The position numbers were made by a program, and so were the translations under genes. Below the pieces are notes generated by a model. The model was not told the DNA's origin. It saw only the letters and a list, made by a program, of their open reading frames with translations, and did not search any database. A stretch of 64,000 nt of DNA from Desulfurobacterium atlanticum. Its GTDB lineage: Bacteria > Aquificota > Aquificia > Desulfurobacteriales > Desulfurobacteriaceae. How positions within the stretch are numbered: the stretch's first letter is position 1; every line of letters starts with the position of its first letter. This document shows, piece by piece, positions 25,717 through 35,008 of the stretch. The stretch covers positions 1-64,000 of the forward strand of contig NZ_FZOB01000006.1 in the NCBI RefSeq assembly GCF_900188395.1, given 5' to 3'.

Positions 25717-27408
25717 TTGGAAAAAGGTCACTTTGAAGAACTTATAGCCCTGGGGCGAGAGAAGGGCTATGTAACCTTTGATGAACTTATAGAACACATA
25801 GACGAAGAAGCTCTCACCCCCGAACTATTGGAAGAACTCATGACGCAGCTTGACGAATACGATATAGACATTATACCAAAAGAGGGTGCCGAAGCAATAG
25901 ACCTTTCCAAACTTCAGATAACAATTTCCCCGGACACCATGCCCCGTTCTGATGATCCGATAAGGCTTTATCTTAGAGAAATGGGCGGAATTCCTCTCCT
26001 TAAAAGACATGAAGAAATAACCCTTGCAAAGAGAGTAGAACTTGGAAGAAAAGCACTTATAAGGTATCTGCTTAAAACTCGTAAAGTTCTTGATTTTATT
26101 CTTTATGCAGATGAAGAGATTAGAAACGACAGATTAAAAGTAAGGGACATATTGCGTTCTCCTGATGATTTCGCAGAAGGTGGAGAAGCTGAAAGGAGAA
26201 AAAAGTTTTTTGCAATAGTGAGCCAGATAAAGGAAATTCTGCCTGAATTTGAAAAAAGATATGCAACATACCAGAAAAGACCGAGAAATAAAAAGAATAA
26301 AAAAGAACTTCTTAGGGTATGGGCCAATATAAATATTTTACTAAGACAGCTTCCACTTTCATTTTCCATATACGATTCAATGGCTGAAGATCTTTACTGT
26401 AAAATGAGAGAGCTGAAAAAATGTGAAAAAAACATTCAGAAATTAAGCGGTAAGCTTTCCTTTCTCGGAACTCCTATAGAGAAACTTCCAAAAATGTTTG
26501 ATAATCCAGAAATTCAGGAAAAGATAGATAACTCCAAATACACAACACGGGAAATTAAAAAGTTTGTTAATAAATACCTCCACTACAAAGAAAGATATAC
26601 AAAACTGTCCCAAGAAATAGGAATGCCTAAAAGAACCTTTTACGAAATAGCTGAGAAAGTTTATTACTATAAAAAAGATTCCCAGGAAGCAAAGCAAATT
26701 CTTGTGCGTTCAAACTTAAGACTTGTTGTAAGTATAGCGAAAAAGTATATAAACAGAGGACTTCAGTTCCTTGACCTTATTCAGGAAGGCAACATAGGGC
26801 TTATGAAAGCTGTTGACAAGTTTGAATACAGAAGAGGATACAAATTCAGTACTTATGCTACATGGTGGATAAGACAGGCAATAACAAGAGCAATAGCTGA
26901 CCAGGCAAGAACAATAAGAATACCCGTTCATATGATAGAAACAATTAATAAGCTTATAAAAGTTTCCCGTCAGATGTTCCTTGAAATGGGAAGAGATCCT
27001 AAACCTGAAGAGATAGCAGAAAGATTGAAAATGCCTGTAAGTAAAGTAAGGGCAATAATGCAGATTTCCCAGGAACCTGTATCCCTTGAGACGCCTATAG
27101 GAGATGATGAAGACAGCACACTGGGAAGTTTTATTGAAGATGTTAAAAGTCCAATACCTGAAGATATAATTATTAAAAATGACCTTAAAGAAAAAGTTTC
27201 CCAACTTCTTGCAGTGTTAAACGAAAGGGAAGCGGATGTTTTAAAACTTCGCTTTGGACTTGATGGCCATCCTGAACACACCCTTGAACAGGTTGGAAGA
27301 GCTTTCAAGGTTACAAGAGAAAGGATTAGGCAGATAGAGTCAAAAGCTCTTAAAAAGCTAAGAAATCATGGTCTTGATATTGATTTAAGTATATTCCTTG
27401 AGAGGTAG
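25717..27408 (+). CDS. rpoD: Primary sigma factor RpoD (sigma-70)
   Basis: Housekeeping sigma factor, 563 residues. A region 1.1-like N-terminus is followed by region 1.2 ([17 protein letters not shown]), a non-conserved insert, then region 2 ([19 protein letters not shown] with [14 protein letters not shown]), region 3, and region 4.2 with the -35 binding helix ([20 protein letters not shown]). The TTG start has AAGGAGGTG 7 nt upstream, one of the strongest sites in the window, which may offset the weak start codon. Co-transcribed with dnaG. Its 3' end overlaps the convergent pseudouridine synthase gene by 24 nt. Confidence 0.97.
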   Translation: MEKGHFEELIALGREKGYVTFDELIEHIDEEALTPELLEELMTQLDEYDIDIIPKEGAEAIDLSKLQITISPDTMPRSDDPIRLYLREMGGIPLLKRHEEITLAKRVELGRKALIRYLLKTRKVLDFILYADEEIRNDRLKVRDILRSPDDFAEGGEAERRKKFFAIVSQIKEILPEFEKRYATYQKRPRNKKNKKELLRVWANINILLRQLPLSFSIYDSMAEDLYCKMRELKKCEKNIQKLSGKLSFLGTPIEKLPKMFDNPEIQEKIDNSKYTTREIKKFVNKYLHYKERYTKLSQEIGMPKRTFYEIAEKVYYYKKDSQEAKQILVRSNLRLVVSIAKKYINRGLQFLDLIQEGNIGLMKAVDKFEYRRGYKFSTYATWWIRQAITRAIADQARTIRIPVHMIETINKLIKVSRQMFLEMGRDPKPEEIAERLKMPVSKVRAIMQISQEPVSLETPIGDDEDSTLGSFIEDVKSPIPEDIIIKNDLKEKVSQLLAVLNEREADVLKLRFGLDGHPEHTLEQVGRAFKVTRERIRQIESKALKKLRNHGLDIDLSIFLER

Positions 27409-28233
27409 GACTTCCCTGCCTCTCCTTACCACATTCAAGAAACTTCTAAAATCTTCTAAAATTGGAGCTTTAATATCTATCCTTTTCCCATTAACAGGTG
27501 ATTTAAAGGAAATGTGTTCAGAATGAAGCATAATTCTTGGAGCAAATCTTAAAAGAAAAGGGAACGTTTTTTTCCAGTATAGAAACTCTCCTGCCACCGG
27601 AAAGCCCAGCATGGAAAGATGTCTTCTTATCTGATGCTTTCTCCCTGTTTCTATCCTGACATCTACAAGGGTTGCATTTTCAAAAATCTCAACAGGTTTT
27701 ATAAAAGAAACTGCATCCCTTCCATCAAGCTTAAAAGAGAGCATTTTTTCTAAGAAAAATCTTCCTGAAATAACTGCTTTGTAAGTTTTAGTTATCTTTT
27801 TTCTTTTAAAAATTTCAACCATAGCATAAAAAACTTTTTTATCTTTAACAAAAATAACAGCACCTGAAGTCTGTTTATCAAGCCTATGAACAGCATAAAT
27901 ATTTCCATATTTTCTTCTTAAAATTCCTTCTAAGTCAGGCTTATCATTGTTTGTGTTAATAAACGGAGGCTTATTAACTACAAGGAAAATTTCATCTTCA
28001 TAAAGAACTTCAATATCAAAGTTTTTTTGAAAAAGGAATTCAGATACAGAAAACTCCACAGAATCTTTAAAAGAAAGAGGAAAATTTCTCTTCCTGACTT
28101 TCACACCGTTAATAGATACAACTCCTTCATCAATCAATCTTTTTACCTTTTTACCAGAAAATCCTGTAACCTGAGTAATAACAGATGCAAGAGCGCCTTT
28201 CCTGTTTCTTATAAGAAAAGAGGAAAATACCAT
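27385..28233 (-). CDS. RluA-family pseudouridine synthase
   Basis: Isomerises uridine to pseudouridine in RNA. An N-terminal S4 RNA-binding domain (about 12-65, [20 protein letters not shown]) precedes the catalytic domain. The catalytic Asp is in HRLDKQTSG (Asp119), followed by [13 protein letters not shown] and GRKHQIRRH, all diagnostic of the RluA/RluC/RluD group. At 282 residues it is a typical size. Which rRNA or tRNA site is modified cannot be decided from sequence. It stands alone between rpoD (convergent) and a divergent deacetylase-like gene. Confidence 0.9.
   Translation of the reverse strand: MVFSSFLIRNRKGALASVITQVTGFSGKKVKRLIDEGVVSINGVKVRKRNFPLSFKDSVEFSVSEFLFQKNFDIEVLYEDEIFLVVNKPPFINTNNDKPDLEGILRRKYGNIYAVHRLDKQTSGAVIFVKDKKVFYAMVEIFKRKKITKTYKAVISGRFFLEKMLSFKLDGRDAVSFIKPVEIFENATLVDVRIETGRKHQIRRHLSMLGFPVAGEFLYWKKTFPFLLRFAPRIMLHSEHISFKSPVNGKRIDIKAPILEDFRSFLNVVRRGREVLPLKEYT
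27400..27424. terminator. Hairpin at the rpoD/pseudouridine synthase convergence
   Basis: GAGAGGTAGG pairs with CCTGCCTCTC around a 5-nt loop, a 10-bp stem containing one G-T. It spans the rpoD stop and the last codons of the convergent gene. No T-run follows on either strand, so termination is plausible but not clear. Confidence 0.4.
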
Positions 28234-28289
28234 TTAGCAATCTCCAGAAATATTTTAATATATTAAGCAAACCTTTTTAAGGAAAAAAG

Positions 28290-29213
28290 ATGGCAACAGT
28301 ATTATACTCTGACATATTTCTAAAGCACAACCTTCCATCCCATCCTGAAAATGCGGAAAGACTTAAAAGCTTTATGAAAACTGTATCTCAATTTCCGCTG
28401 AAAGTATTAGAGTCAGAACCTGTAAATATGAAACTCCTTGAGAAAATTCATGATAAAAGGTACATAAGCAAGGTTAAAAGTGCTTCAATGGCAGGATTTG
28501 ATTATCTTGACCCTGATACCTATGTCAATGAGTACAGTTTTAAAGCTGCTGTTTTTGCAGCAGGAGCGTGTGAAAAAGGAGTAGAACTGATAAAAGAAGG
28601 AGAGAAAAGTGTGTTATGTGCTGCAAGACCTCCCGGACACCACGCAGAGTTTAATAGAGCCATGGGATTCTGCCTTTTCAACAACATTGTTGTGGCAGCT
28701 ATAAAAGCTCTTAAAATTGGCTTTAAAAAAATTTTCATTGTTGATTTTGACGCCCATCACGGTAACGGAACCCAGCATCTGATAGAAAACTATCCTCAAA
28801 TATTCTATTTTTCAACTCACCAGTTTCCTTTTTACCCGGGAACAGGAAGTATAAAGGAAAACAATTTTCACATCCATAATATTCCTTTACCTTCAGGAAG
28901 CGGAGATGAAACTTTTATTCCTATATACACAGAAACTTTACCTGAAATTGTCCATAGCTTTTCTCCAGAAATTTTACTTATATCAGCAGGATTTGATTTC
29001 CATACTCTTGACCCCCTAACAGGTCTTAATGTTTCTGATAAGGGAACGGAAATTGTAATTAAAAGTGTCTTCAAAATTGCAAAAACAGAAAATATACCAA
29101 TACTTTTAACCCTTGAAGGCGGATATAACCTTAGAGTTCTTGAGAAGGCTGGAGAGATTCTGTTTGGGGAACTTTCCTCTTTCCAAGAAGATATGCTCCA
29201 ACAAAAGCAGTAA
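28290..29213 (+). CDS. Histone deacetylase/AcuC/AphA-family amidohydrolase
   Basis: Zinc-dependent deacetylase fold of 307 residues. Diagnostic blocks: RPPGHHAEFNRAMGFCLFNN (His117-His118 pair), VDFDAHHGNGT (Asp154 and His156 as zinc ligands), SAGFDFHTLDPL (third ligand Asp) and EGGYN near the end. Bacterial members deacetylate acetoin-pathway proteins, polyamines or other amides; the substrate is not predictable. AAGGA precedes the ATG. The 3' end overlaps the convergent YibE/F gene by 83 nt, an unusually long coding overlap. Confidence 0.92.
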   Translation: MATVLYSDIFLKHNLPSHPENAERLKSFMKTVSQFPLKVLESEPVNMKLLEKIHDKRYISKVKSASMAGFDYLDPDTYVNEYSFKAAVFAAGACEKGVELIKEGEKSVLCAARPPGHHAEFNRAMGFCLFNNIVVAAIKALKIGFKKIFIVDFDAHHGNGTQHLIENYPQIFYFSTHQFPFYPGTGSIKENNFHIHNIPLPSGSGDETFIPIYTETLPEIVHSFSPEILLISAGFDFHTLDPLTGLNVSDKGTEIVIKSVFKIAKTENIPILLTLEGGYNLRVLEKAGEILFGELSSFQEDMLQQKQ

Positions 29214-30294
29214 AAGGTGCAGTAAGAATCAATCCAAAACTTCCGGTTAATGTTTTAATAACTTCCGCTGAAACAAAAATTATGTTAAGCATCGTATCAA
29301 CTGGAACACCTTCTGCCATAAAATACATAAGAAGGGTCATATATCCACCACAGTAGGCAAGAAGGAGCGTTGTAACCATTGTTCCAACCACATACCTTCC
29401 TATTCTTACTCCCGAAACCATAAGCTGAAATCTTGAAAGGTCAGGATTTCTGTTTGCAATCTCATCTATACTTGCTGCTATGTCCATAGCTATATCCATA
29501 GCAGCTCCGGAAGCTGAAATAAAGATAGAAGCTATAAAAATCTGGGTTAAATCAAGTTTTCCAAATCCTGCATAAAGAAGCGTTTCTGAAAACGGCATAA
29601 CAGCACCGTTTATATGACTTTTATATGTAAAAAATAGAGCAAGAACGCAGGTTGTAGAGATTCCCAGCATTGAACCTAAAAAGGCTGCGACTCCTCTTCT
29701 TGATATACCGGCAACAAGAAAGATAATTGCTGTTGTAAGAACGGCAACCACTCCAAGAGAAAGAAACACAGGATTTACACCTTTTAAAGTGTAAGGTATC
29801 AGAATTTTCCATATAACAAGAGCCGTAAAAAGAAAAGACAGGAGCGCTCTTGCTCCTGTCCATCCACCAAATATCAGCACCGCAGCCACAAACATAACAA
29901 AAAGCAAAAACTCTGTTCCAAGCCTGTAATAACTCTGCGGATTAACAAATATTATTTTTCCTTTGCTGTTAACCGTCAAAATCACAAAAGCTTCATCTCC
30001 CGGTTTAAAAAGTTTATCTCTATCAAGCCTTCCAAGTAAAGGATTGTCAGCTTTCAAAACTTTCCCTTTAAAAGGACCATCTTCTATCTTTAAAACAACA
30101 TCCTGGTTTCCCGTTTTTATCAATCCGTGCTGCCTTACATCACTGTTATCCACTTTCAGTATGGTTCCTTTACACCTTACAGCATTCTTATCAATTCTAT
30201 TTGCAAACTCATTGGGAAAGAAGAATAGACCTATACTCAAAATCAGAAACAGCAGTGTAACAGCAGCATCTTTATGTTTCAGGAAACCACCCAT
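29131..30294 (-). CDS. YibE/F-family membrane protein
   Basis: A 387-residue inner-membrane protein. One N-terminal helix (about 10-27) is followed by an extracytoplasmic beta-rich domain (about 35-120; GPFKGKVLKADNPL and FVNPQSYYR) and about seven helices containing SASGAAMDIAMDIAASIDEI, the conserved acidic helix of YibE/F proteins. Function is unknown in the family, and transport has been proposed. ATG at 30294 has AGGGGA 6 nt upstream; an earlier in-frame start at 30357 would overlap phoA. It lies 10 nt after phoA on the same strand, so it may be translated from the same message. Confidence 0.85.
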   Translation of the reverse strand: MGGFLKHKDAAVTLLFLILSIGLFFFPNEFANRIDKNAVRCKGTILKVDNSDVRQHGLIKTGNQDVVLKIEDGPFKGKVLKADNPLLGRLDRDKLFKPGDEAFVILTVNSKGKIIFVNPQSYYRLGTEFLLFVMFVAAVLIFGGWTGARALLSFLFTALVIWKILIPYTLKGVNPVFLSLGVVAVLTTAIIFLVAGISRRGVAAFLGSMLGISTTCVLALFFTYKSHINGAVMPFSETLLYAGFGKLDLTQIFIASIFISASGAAMDIAMDIAASIDEIANRNPDLSRFQLMVSGVRIGRYVVGTMVTTLLLAYCGGYMTLLMYFMAEGVPVDTMLNIIFVSAEVIKTLTGSFGLILTAPFTAFVGAYLLGKRKVPQTESLQPSQEL

Positions 30295-30304
30295 CAATAT
30301 CCCC

Positions 30305-31804
30305 TTAGTTAGCGTAAGTGTAAGCAGCGTTTTCAGCGTAATGAACAACAGGTGCATAACCCATAGCTTTCATAAGCTTTTTAGCTATATCTGTGTTGTC
30401 GTAAAATCCGTTAAACATTTCAGCACCAACACCTACAGCTGATGTTGGAACAGGAACACCGGTGTGCTTATAGGATGTCCAGCCCATACCTGCATGATGG
30501 TTAAGAATGTGTGTAATTGTTACTGTAAGAGGCTCATAACCACCATAGAGAAGATACTTGTAAGGATCTTTCTTTCCTTTTGCATTATTCATACTGTCCA
30601 TAAACGCAACTTTAAGCTGAGCAACTTCATAAGGCTTCAAAACAAGAGGGTCTGTTGATAAACCTTCAAATTTAAGACCAAAATACTTTGTTATTAAAGG
30701 TTTAACATCTTCAAAAGTAACGTTCCCTTTTCTTTTAAGTTTTTTAACTATTTCATCTGTAAATCTTTGATATGACATATCTTGAGCGTGAAGAACGGCA
30801 AAGTTTGTTGAGTATTTTGTGCCGGCAAACCCAAGAGCAAGACCGCCAGTTTCATGATCAGCAGTAACAACAATAAGTGTTTCATCAGGATGTCTTCTAT
30901 AAAAATCGTAAGCCACCTTTATAGCATCGTCAAAGGCAAGAGTATCCTGAATAGCGGTTGTTCCATCGTTGGCATGACACGCCCAATCTATCTTTCCACC
31001 TTCAAGCATTATGAAAAATCCATTCGGGTTATCAAGCAGTTCTATTCCCTTTTTGAGAAATTCAGCAAGAGTTATATCCTGCTTTGTCTGATCTATTGTG
31101 TAAGGAAGAGACTTTCCTGGCTGGAGCCTTGGGTTAATAACAACAACTTTCTCATCTCCTTTCCTTAAATTTTCAAACTCTTCTTTTGAAGTGATTATTC
31201 TGTATCCGTGATTTTTAATATACTCAATGGCATTTCCAACATAATGCTTACTGTTTTTCTTTTTATTGTTAGGATCCTTAAAACCGCCACCAGCAAAATA
31301 GTCAAAGTTACTCTCTGCAAGCTGAATAGCTATATCGTAGTAGTGGCTTCTTTTTGGAACATGAGCATAAAAAGCTGCCGGAGTAGCATGATCAATTGAT
31401 GTGGAAGTTATAATTCCTATTTTTTTACCATCCTTTTTAGCAAGTTCTGCGATTGTTTCAAGTCTTTTTCCATCAGGAGTAAGCCCTATAACACCTATAT
31501 TTGTTTTATGACCACAGGCAAGAGCTGTCCCCGCTGCTGCTGAACCTGTAATAAACCTGTTGGCAGCGTATGTTGTTGCCATTCCCTGAGCAGGAAGCTT
31601 ATTCATCATAAGCTTTTCACCCTTATAATTTTCGGCAGCCATTCTCTGAGTAAAAGCCATCCCATCACCGATAAAGTAGAAAACATACTTTGCAGTTTTC
31701 CCTGCAGCCTGAGCAACTAAAGGCGGGAAAGCTAAAACACACGCAACAACAGCCATGAGGATCCTTAAAAATCCTCTTCTTGACACATCCTTCAACCCCT
31801 TCAT
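30305..31804 (-). CDS. phoA: Tat-exported alkaline phosphatase
   Basis: Zn/Mg phosphomonoesterase releasing phosphate outside the cytoplasm. A twin-arginine signal SRRGFLRI (8-15) precedes a hydrophobic stretch and AQA-A cleavage near 33. Family motifs: FIGDGM (metal Asp47), the nucleophilic Ser88 in TGSAAAGTALACG, IDHATPA (Mg site), EGGKIDWACH, TADHETGG, and C-terminal SYKHTGVPVP with the zinc His. The residue before the nucleophile is Gly rather than the Asp of E. coli PhoA, as in several related bacterial enzymes. 499 residues. GGAGG precedes the ATG. No Pho box was identified. Confidence 0.93.
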   Translation of the reverse strand: MKGLKDVSRRGFLRILMAVVACVLAFPPLVAQAAGKTAKYVFYFIGDGMAFTQRMAAENYKGEKLMMNKLPAQGMATTYAANRFITGSAAAGTALACGHKTNIGVIGLTPDGKRLETIAELAKKDGKKIGIITSTSIDHATPAAFYAHVPKRSHYYDIAIQLAESNFDYFAGGGFKDPNNKKKNSKHYVGNAIEYIKNHGYRIITSKEEFENLRKGDEKVVVINPRLQPGKSLPYTIDQTKQDITLAEFLKKGIELLDNPNGFFIMLEGGKIDWACHANDGTTAIQDTLAFDDAIKVAYDFYRRHPDETLIVVTADHETGGLALGFAGTKYSTNFAVLHAQDMSYQRFTDEIVKKLKRKGNVTFEDVKPLITKYFGLKFEGLSTDPLVLKPYEVAQLKVAFMDSMNNAKGKKDPYKYLLYGGYEPLTVTITHILNHHAGMGWTSYKHTGVPVPTSAVGVGAEMFNGFYDNTDIAKKLMKAMGYAPVVHYAENAAYTYAN

Positions 31805-31929
31805 CTTTACCTCCAGAAAATTTTAAAATTCCTGAGAGTAAAAGTAGCAGTTATTTTGTAAAGATTTGGTTAATTTAAACTTAAAGTTGGAAACTGATAG
31901 AATTAGTAAAAAAGAAAAATGAGGAGAAA

Positions 31930-33255
31930 ATGAAAGAGAAAAAATTAACCTTTCTTCAAGCAGTTTCACTTGCAGTCGGAACAATGATAGGAGCAAGCAT
32001 ATTTTCCATATTCGGTGTCGGTGTTAAAATTGCTGGAACAGATTTACCGTTTGCTTTTATATTAAGCGGTATCTATGCCCTTATGGTCGGATATTCTTAT
32101 GCAAAGCTCGGGACAAAAATAGTTTCAAACGCAGGGCCAATTGCCTTCATAGAAAAAGCAATCGGAGGAGGAGCAATAACAGGAAGCTTAAGCATTTTGA
32201 TGTGGATAAGCTATGTAATATCTATAGCACTTTTTGCAATAAGTTTTGCAGGCTATCTTCTTCCGTTTATAAATATACACAATCCATCAATTCAAACATT
32301 CATTATAGTTTTCATAATTTCCCTATTTGGAGCTTTAAACTTTTTCGGAGGAAGTGAAGCTGTTGGAAAACTTGAATTCTGGATAGTTTTAATAAAAATC
32401 TTGATTCTTCTTCTTTTCATCGTGGCTGGATTTACCGTTTTTAATCCAGAATTTCTCCACTTTGACTTTTCTCCACAGGGTATAAAAGGAATATTGAACG
32501 CTTCTGTTATCTTTTTCCTTTCCTACATGGGATTTGGACTTATAACAAATGCAAGTGAAAATATAGAAAGTCCTGAAAAAACCGTGCCAAAAGCTATTTT
32601 TATAAGTATTATTGTTGTTCTCTTTATATATGTTTCTGTCTCTCTGTCAGCACTTGGAGCCATACCTGTAGATAAGCTCGTAAAATATCAGGAAAATGCC
32701 CTTGCTGTTGCTGCTGAACCGGCTCTTGGAAAATTAGGTTTTTTTCTTTTAAGCATTGGTGCTCTTATAAGTATCTCATCAGCACTTAATGCAACACTTT
32801 ATAGCGGGGCAAATGCTGCTTACGCCCTTATGAAAAAAGGGTATATTCCGTTTCCCAGGAAACAGTTAAAAAGGGAATGGATGAGTGAACATTTTGGACT
32901 CTACCTGACATGTTCTATTGCTTTGCTATTTGCCCTATTTTTTAATATAACTTCTGTTGCTTCAATGATAAGCCTTATAACAACAGTAATTTACATATTT
33001 GTTATCTATTCACATTTAAAACTCACCGAAAATGGAAAAGTTGACGGAAACAAAGGACTGATTTTCTTTAACCTTATTGTTATCACTTTTGTAGCAGTTG
33101 AAATATTAAAATATCAATACATTTCAAATAAGAAAACATTTTTAGTATCAATATCTCTTTTCCTCATCTGCTTTATTCTGGAAACTTTCTACTACAGCAA
33201 ACATAGAAAGATTACCATTTCAAGACCCTTTAAACTCCCATTTAATATCCCTTAA
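31930..33255 (+). CDS. APC-family amino acid permease
   Basis: Secondary transporter with about 12 transmembrane helices, 441 residues. The first helix contains the unwound GTMIGASIF motif that binds the substrate carboxylate/amino group, and the sixth-helix region FFLSYMGFGLITNASENIESPEKTVPKA is characteristic of the amino acid/polyamine/organocation superfamily. The precise substrate cannot be told. GAGGAG lies before the ATG. msrA follows after 11 nt and is probably in the same transcript. Confidence 0.88.
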   Translation: MKEKKLTFLQAVSLAVGTMIGASIFSIFGVGVKIAGTDLPFAFILSGIYALMVGYSYAKLGTKIVSNAGPIAFIEKAIGGGAITGSLSILMWISYVISIALFAISFAGYLLPFINIHNPSIQTFIIVFIISLFGALNFFGGSEAVGKLEFWIVLIKILILLLFIVAGFTVFNPEFLHFDFSPQGIKGILNASVIFFLSYMGFGLITNASENIESPEKTVPKAIFISIIVVLFIYVSVSLSALGAIPVDKLVKYQENALAVAAEPALGKLGFFLLSIGALISISSALNATLYSGANAAYALMKKGYIPFPRKQLKREWMSEHFGLYLTCSIALLFALFFNITSVASMISLITTVIYIFVIYSHLKLTENGKVDGNKGLIFFNLIVITFVAVEILKYQYISNKKTFLVSISLFLICFILETFYYSKHRKITISRPFKLPFNIP

Positions 33256-33266
33256 AGGAGAAGAGT

Positions 33267-33821
33267 ATGATAAAGGAAGCTACTTTTGCAGGTGGCTGTT
33301 TCTGGTGTCTTGAAGAAACATTTTCCAAATTGGAAGGAGTTATAGAAGTTATTCCCGGCTATGCAGGAGGAACAGTTAAAAATCCATCTTATGAGGAAGT
33401 TTTAACAGGTGAAACAGGTCATGTTGAAGCTGTTAAAGTAAAGTATGATTCTACAAAAATCTCCTATAGAGAACTTCTTATAGCTTTCTGGTGTTGTATA
33501 GATCCTACAGATAAAAACGGACAGTTTGCCGATAGAGGACCCCAATACCAAACAGTTATCTTCTATCACAATGAAGAGCAAAAAAAGTTAGCAGAAAAGA
33601 GTAAAAAAATTCTTGAAGAAAGTAAGCTCTTTACCGAACCTATAGCAACCCAAATAAAACCATTTGAAAACTTCTATGAAGCGGAAGATTACCACAGAAA
33701 CTTTTTTAAGAAAGAGCCGTTTAGATATGAAAAATATAAAGAGTTATCAGGTAGAGCAGGGTATTGCAAAATAGTGTGGAAAAAAAAGAATGGAAGGAAA
33801 ATACTGGAAGAAAACCTTTAA
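33267..33821 (+). CDS. msrA: Peptide-methionine (S)-S-oxide reductase MsrA
   Basis: Repairs methionine-S-sulphoxide in oxidised proteins. The catalytic motif GCFWCLEE holds nucleophile Cys11. PGYAGG, TGHVEAV, the conserved DPTDKNGQFADRGPQY block and HRNFFKKE follow. At 184 residues it is a complete MsrA. No MsrB domain is fused. The start has AAGGAG upstream. It shares the transcription unit of the APC permease. Confidence 0.96.
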   Translation: MIKEATFAGGCFWCLEETFSKLEGVIEVIPGYAGGTVKNPSYEEVLTGETGHVEAVKVKYDSTKISYRELLIAFWCCIDPTDKNGQFADRGPQYQTVIFYHNEEQKKLAEKSKKILEESKLFTEPIATQIKPFENFYEAEDYHRNFFKKEPFRYEKYKELSGRAGYCKIVWKKKNGRKILEENL

Positions 33822-33853
33822 GAAAAACTTTCAAATATAAAAAGTTTCAGATA

Positions 33854-33881
33854 TTGACTTATACATAAAATTTACTAAAAT
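33854..33881 (+). promoter_or_regulatory. Putative promoter of the small unknown gene
   Basis: TTGACT (33854-33859), a 16-nt spacer and TAAAAT (33876-33881) precede the 125-residue unknown gene by 60 nt, suggesting it has its own transcript rather than relying on msrA read-through. Confidence 0.5.
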
Positions 33882-33940
33882 TTCCAAAACTTCTGCCGAT
33901 ACTAAATAGCAAGTGCCAAAATCCATTAAGGAGACGGCGG

Positions 33941-34318
33941 ATGAAAAAGCTCCTTAACAGAAAACTTGACAATCTTCTCTTCTTTTACGAATTGTATCTT
34001 AACGGTATTGATGAAGAAAATTACCTTGAGTGGGCTCTTCTCTTTAACATAAGGACAAAAATAGAAGAGGAAATAAGGAAAAACAGAAATATTAGCAATG
34101 CCTATATGAGAAAACTCTCAACACTTGATAATGAACTAAAAGAAAAAGCAAGTTTTTACAGCACCAAGGTGTTGTGTAGCAGATTAAGAAAAATGACATT
34201 TCCTAAACCACCTAAAAAATACTGGTGGTATTACCTTGATAAAAAAGAGCAAGAAAGTAGAGAAATCAAATCTGAAGCTTCACTTCATGAGAGAGAACCA
34301 AGTTGTAATTATGCTTAA
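33941..34318 (+). CDS. Small basic protein of unknown function
   Basis: I do not recognise this 125-residue protein. It is rich in Lys, Arg and Glu, predicted mostly helical, with an aromatic patch (KKYWWYYL, about residues 87-94) and no signal or membrane segment. AAGGAG lies 7 nt before the ATG, and a sigma-70-like promoter sits 60 nt ahead, so it is likely a real gene. Its 3' end overlaps the convergent sfsA by 53 nt. Confidence 0.55.
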   Translation: MKKLLNRKLDNLLFFYELYLNGIDEENYLEWALLFNIRTKIEEEIRKNRNISNAYMRKLSTLDNELKEKASFYSTKVLCSRLRKMTFPKPPKKYWWYYLDKKEQESREIKSEASLHEREPSCNYA

Positions 34319-34961
34319 TTCTTACTTTTACTGCTTTAAAGTTAACCCCAACTTCAAGTGCTTTTAAAAATGTTTTTGAAAAATCAGGGTCAGTATCAAA
34401 ATTCGGAGAAAAATAGCTCACATCTCTCATTACCATAACCAATATAGTTGCCTTAAAACCTTTCTCTACAGCATTAATAAGCTCAAGAAGATGTTTTCTT
34501 CCTCTGACTGTTGGAGCATCTGGAAAAAGACCTTTATCGCCAACTTTAAGATTACATCCTTTAACTTCAACAAAGTGATCACCGTCAAGTAGAAAGTCTA
34601 TTCTGCTTTTTCCAAAAGCAACCTCTTTCTCAAGCTTTAAGGGAACAAAGCCTAAAGCTCCACTTTTTATAATGTTTTCTGCTATTTTTGAATGGATAGA
34701 TGTATTAAGAAGGATAAAACCTTCCTCCATTTTTGCAGCCACAAGTTTTGCATCGGTTTTATAACCTTTAGGATTCAAAGCTAACAGTATTTCCCTGCCT
34801 TCTGTTAAAATTTCTTTTAACCGCCCTGTATCCGCAATATGGCAGGTTATCTTCTTTCCATCTTTTAGTCTGCACAGACCTACAAATCGATTTAATCTTT
34901 CCAGAAAATATCCGGCTTTTAAATCACCAAAATGAGCTTTTAAATCAAAAAGTTTTTCCAT
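34266..34961 (-). CDS. sfsA: SfsA-family protein
   Basis: A 231-residue SfsA homologue. Family blocks are CHIADTGRLKEIL, GYKTDAKLVAAK and a PD-(D/E)XK-like core, KSRIDFLLDG then VEVKGCNL, followed by FPDAPTVRGRKHL. The name comes from sugar-fermentation stimulation in E. coli, and a nucleic-acid-binding or nuclease role is suggested by the fold; the actual function is unsettled. It lies after the terminator of the pyc operon and overlaps the small unknown gene convergently. Confidence 0.93.
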   Translation of the reverse strand: MEKLFDLKAHFGDLKAGYFLERLNRFVGLCRLKDGKKITCHIADTGRLKEILTEGREILLALNPKGYKTDAKLVAAKMEEGFILLNTSIHSKIAENIIKSGALGFVPLKLEKEVAFGKSRIDFLLDGDHFVEVKGCNLKVGDKGLFPDAPTVRGRKHLLELINAVEKGFKATILVMVMRDVSYFSPNFDTDPDFSKTFLKALEVGVNFKAVKVRIKHNYNLVLSHEVKLQI

Positions 34962-34979
34962 GATAGGTTTAAAAATAAG

Positions 34980-35008
34980 AAGGCAGGAGAGGGAGACACT
35001 CCTACCTT
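34980..35008 (-). terminator. Rho-independent terminator of the pgpA-pyc-phosphatase operon
   Basis: On the minus strand AAGGTAGGAG pairs with CTCCTGCCTT with one internal mismatch and a 9-nt loop, followed by a T-rich tract (TCTTATTTTTA). It overlaps the stop codon of the phosphatase gene. Confidence 0.7.

Noticed and set aside
26716-27204. Long open frame antisense to rpoD
   Set aside because: Cysteine- and aromatic-rich composition typical of a shadow frame, no ribosome site, and the opposite strand is a clear sigma factor.
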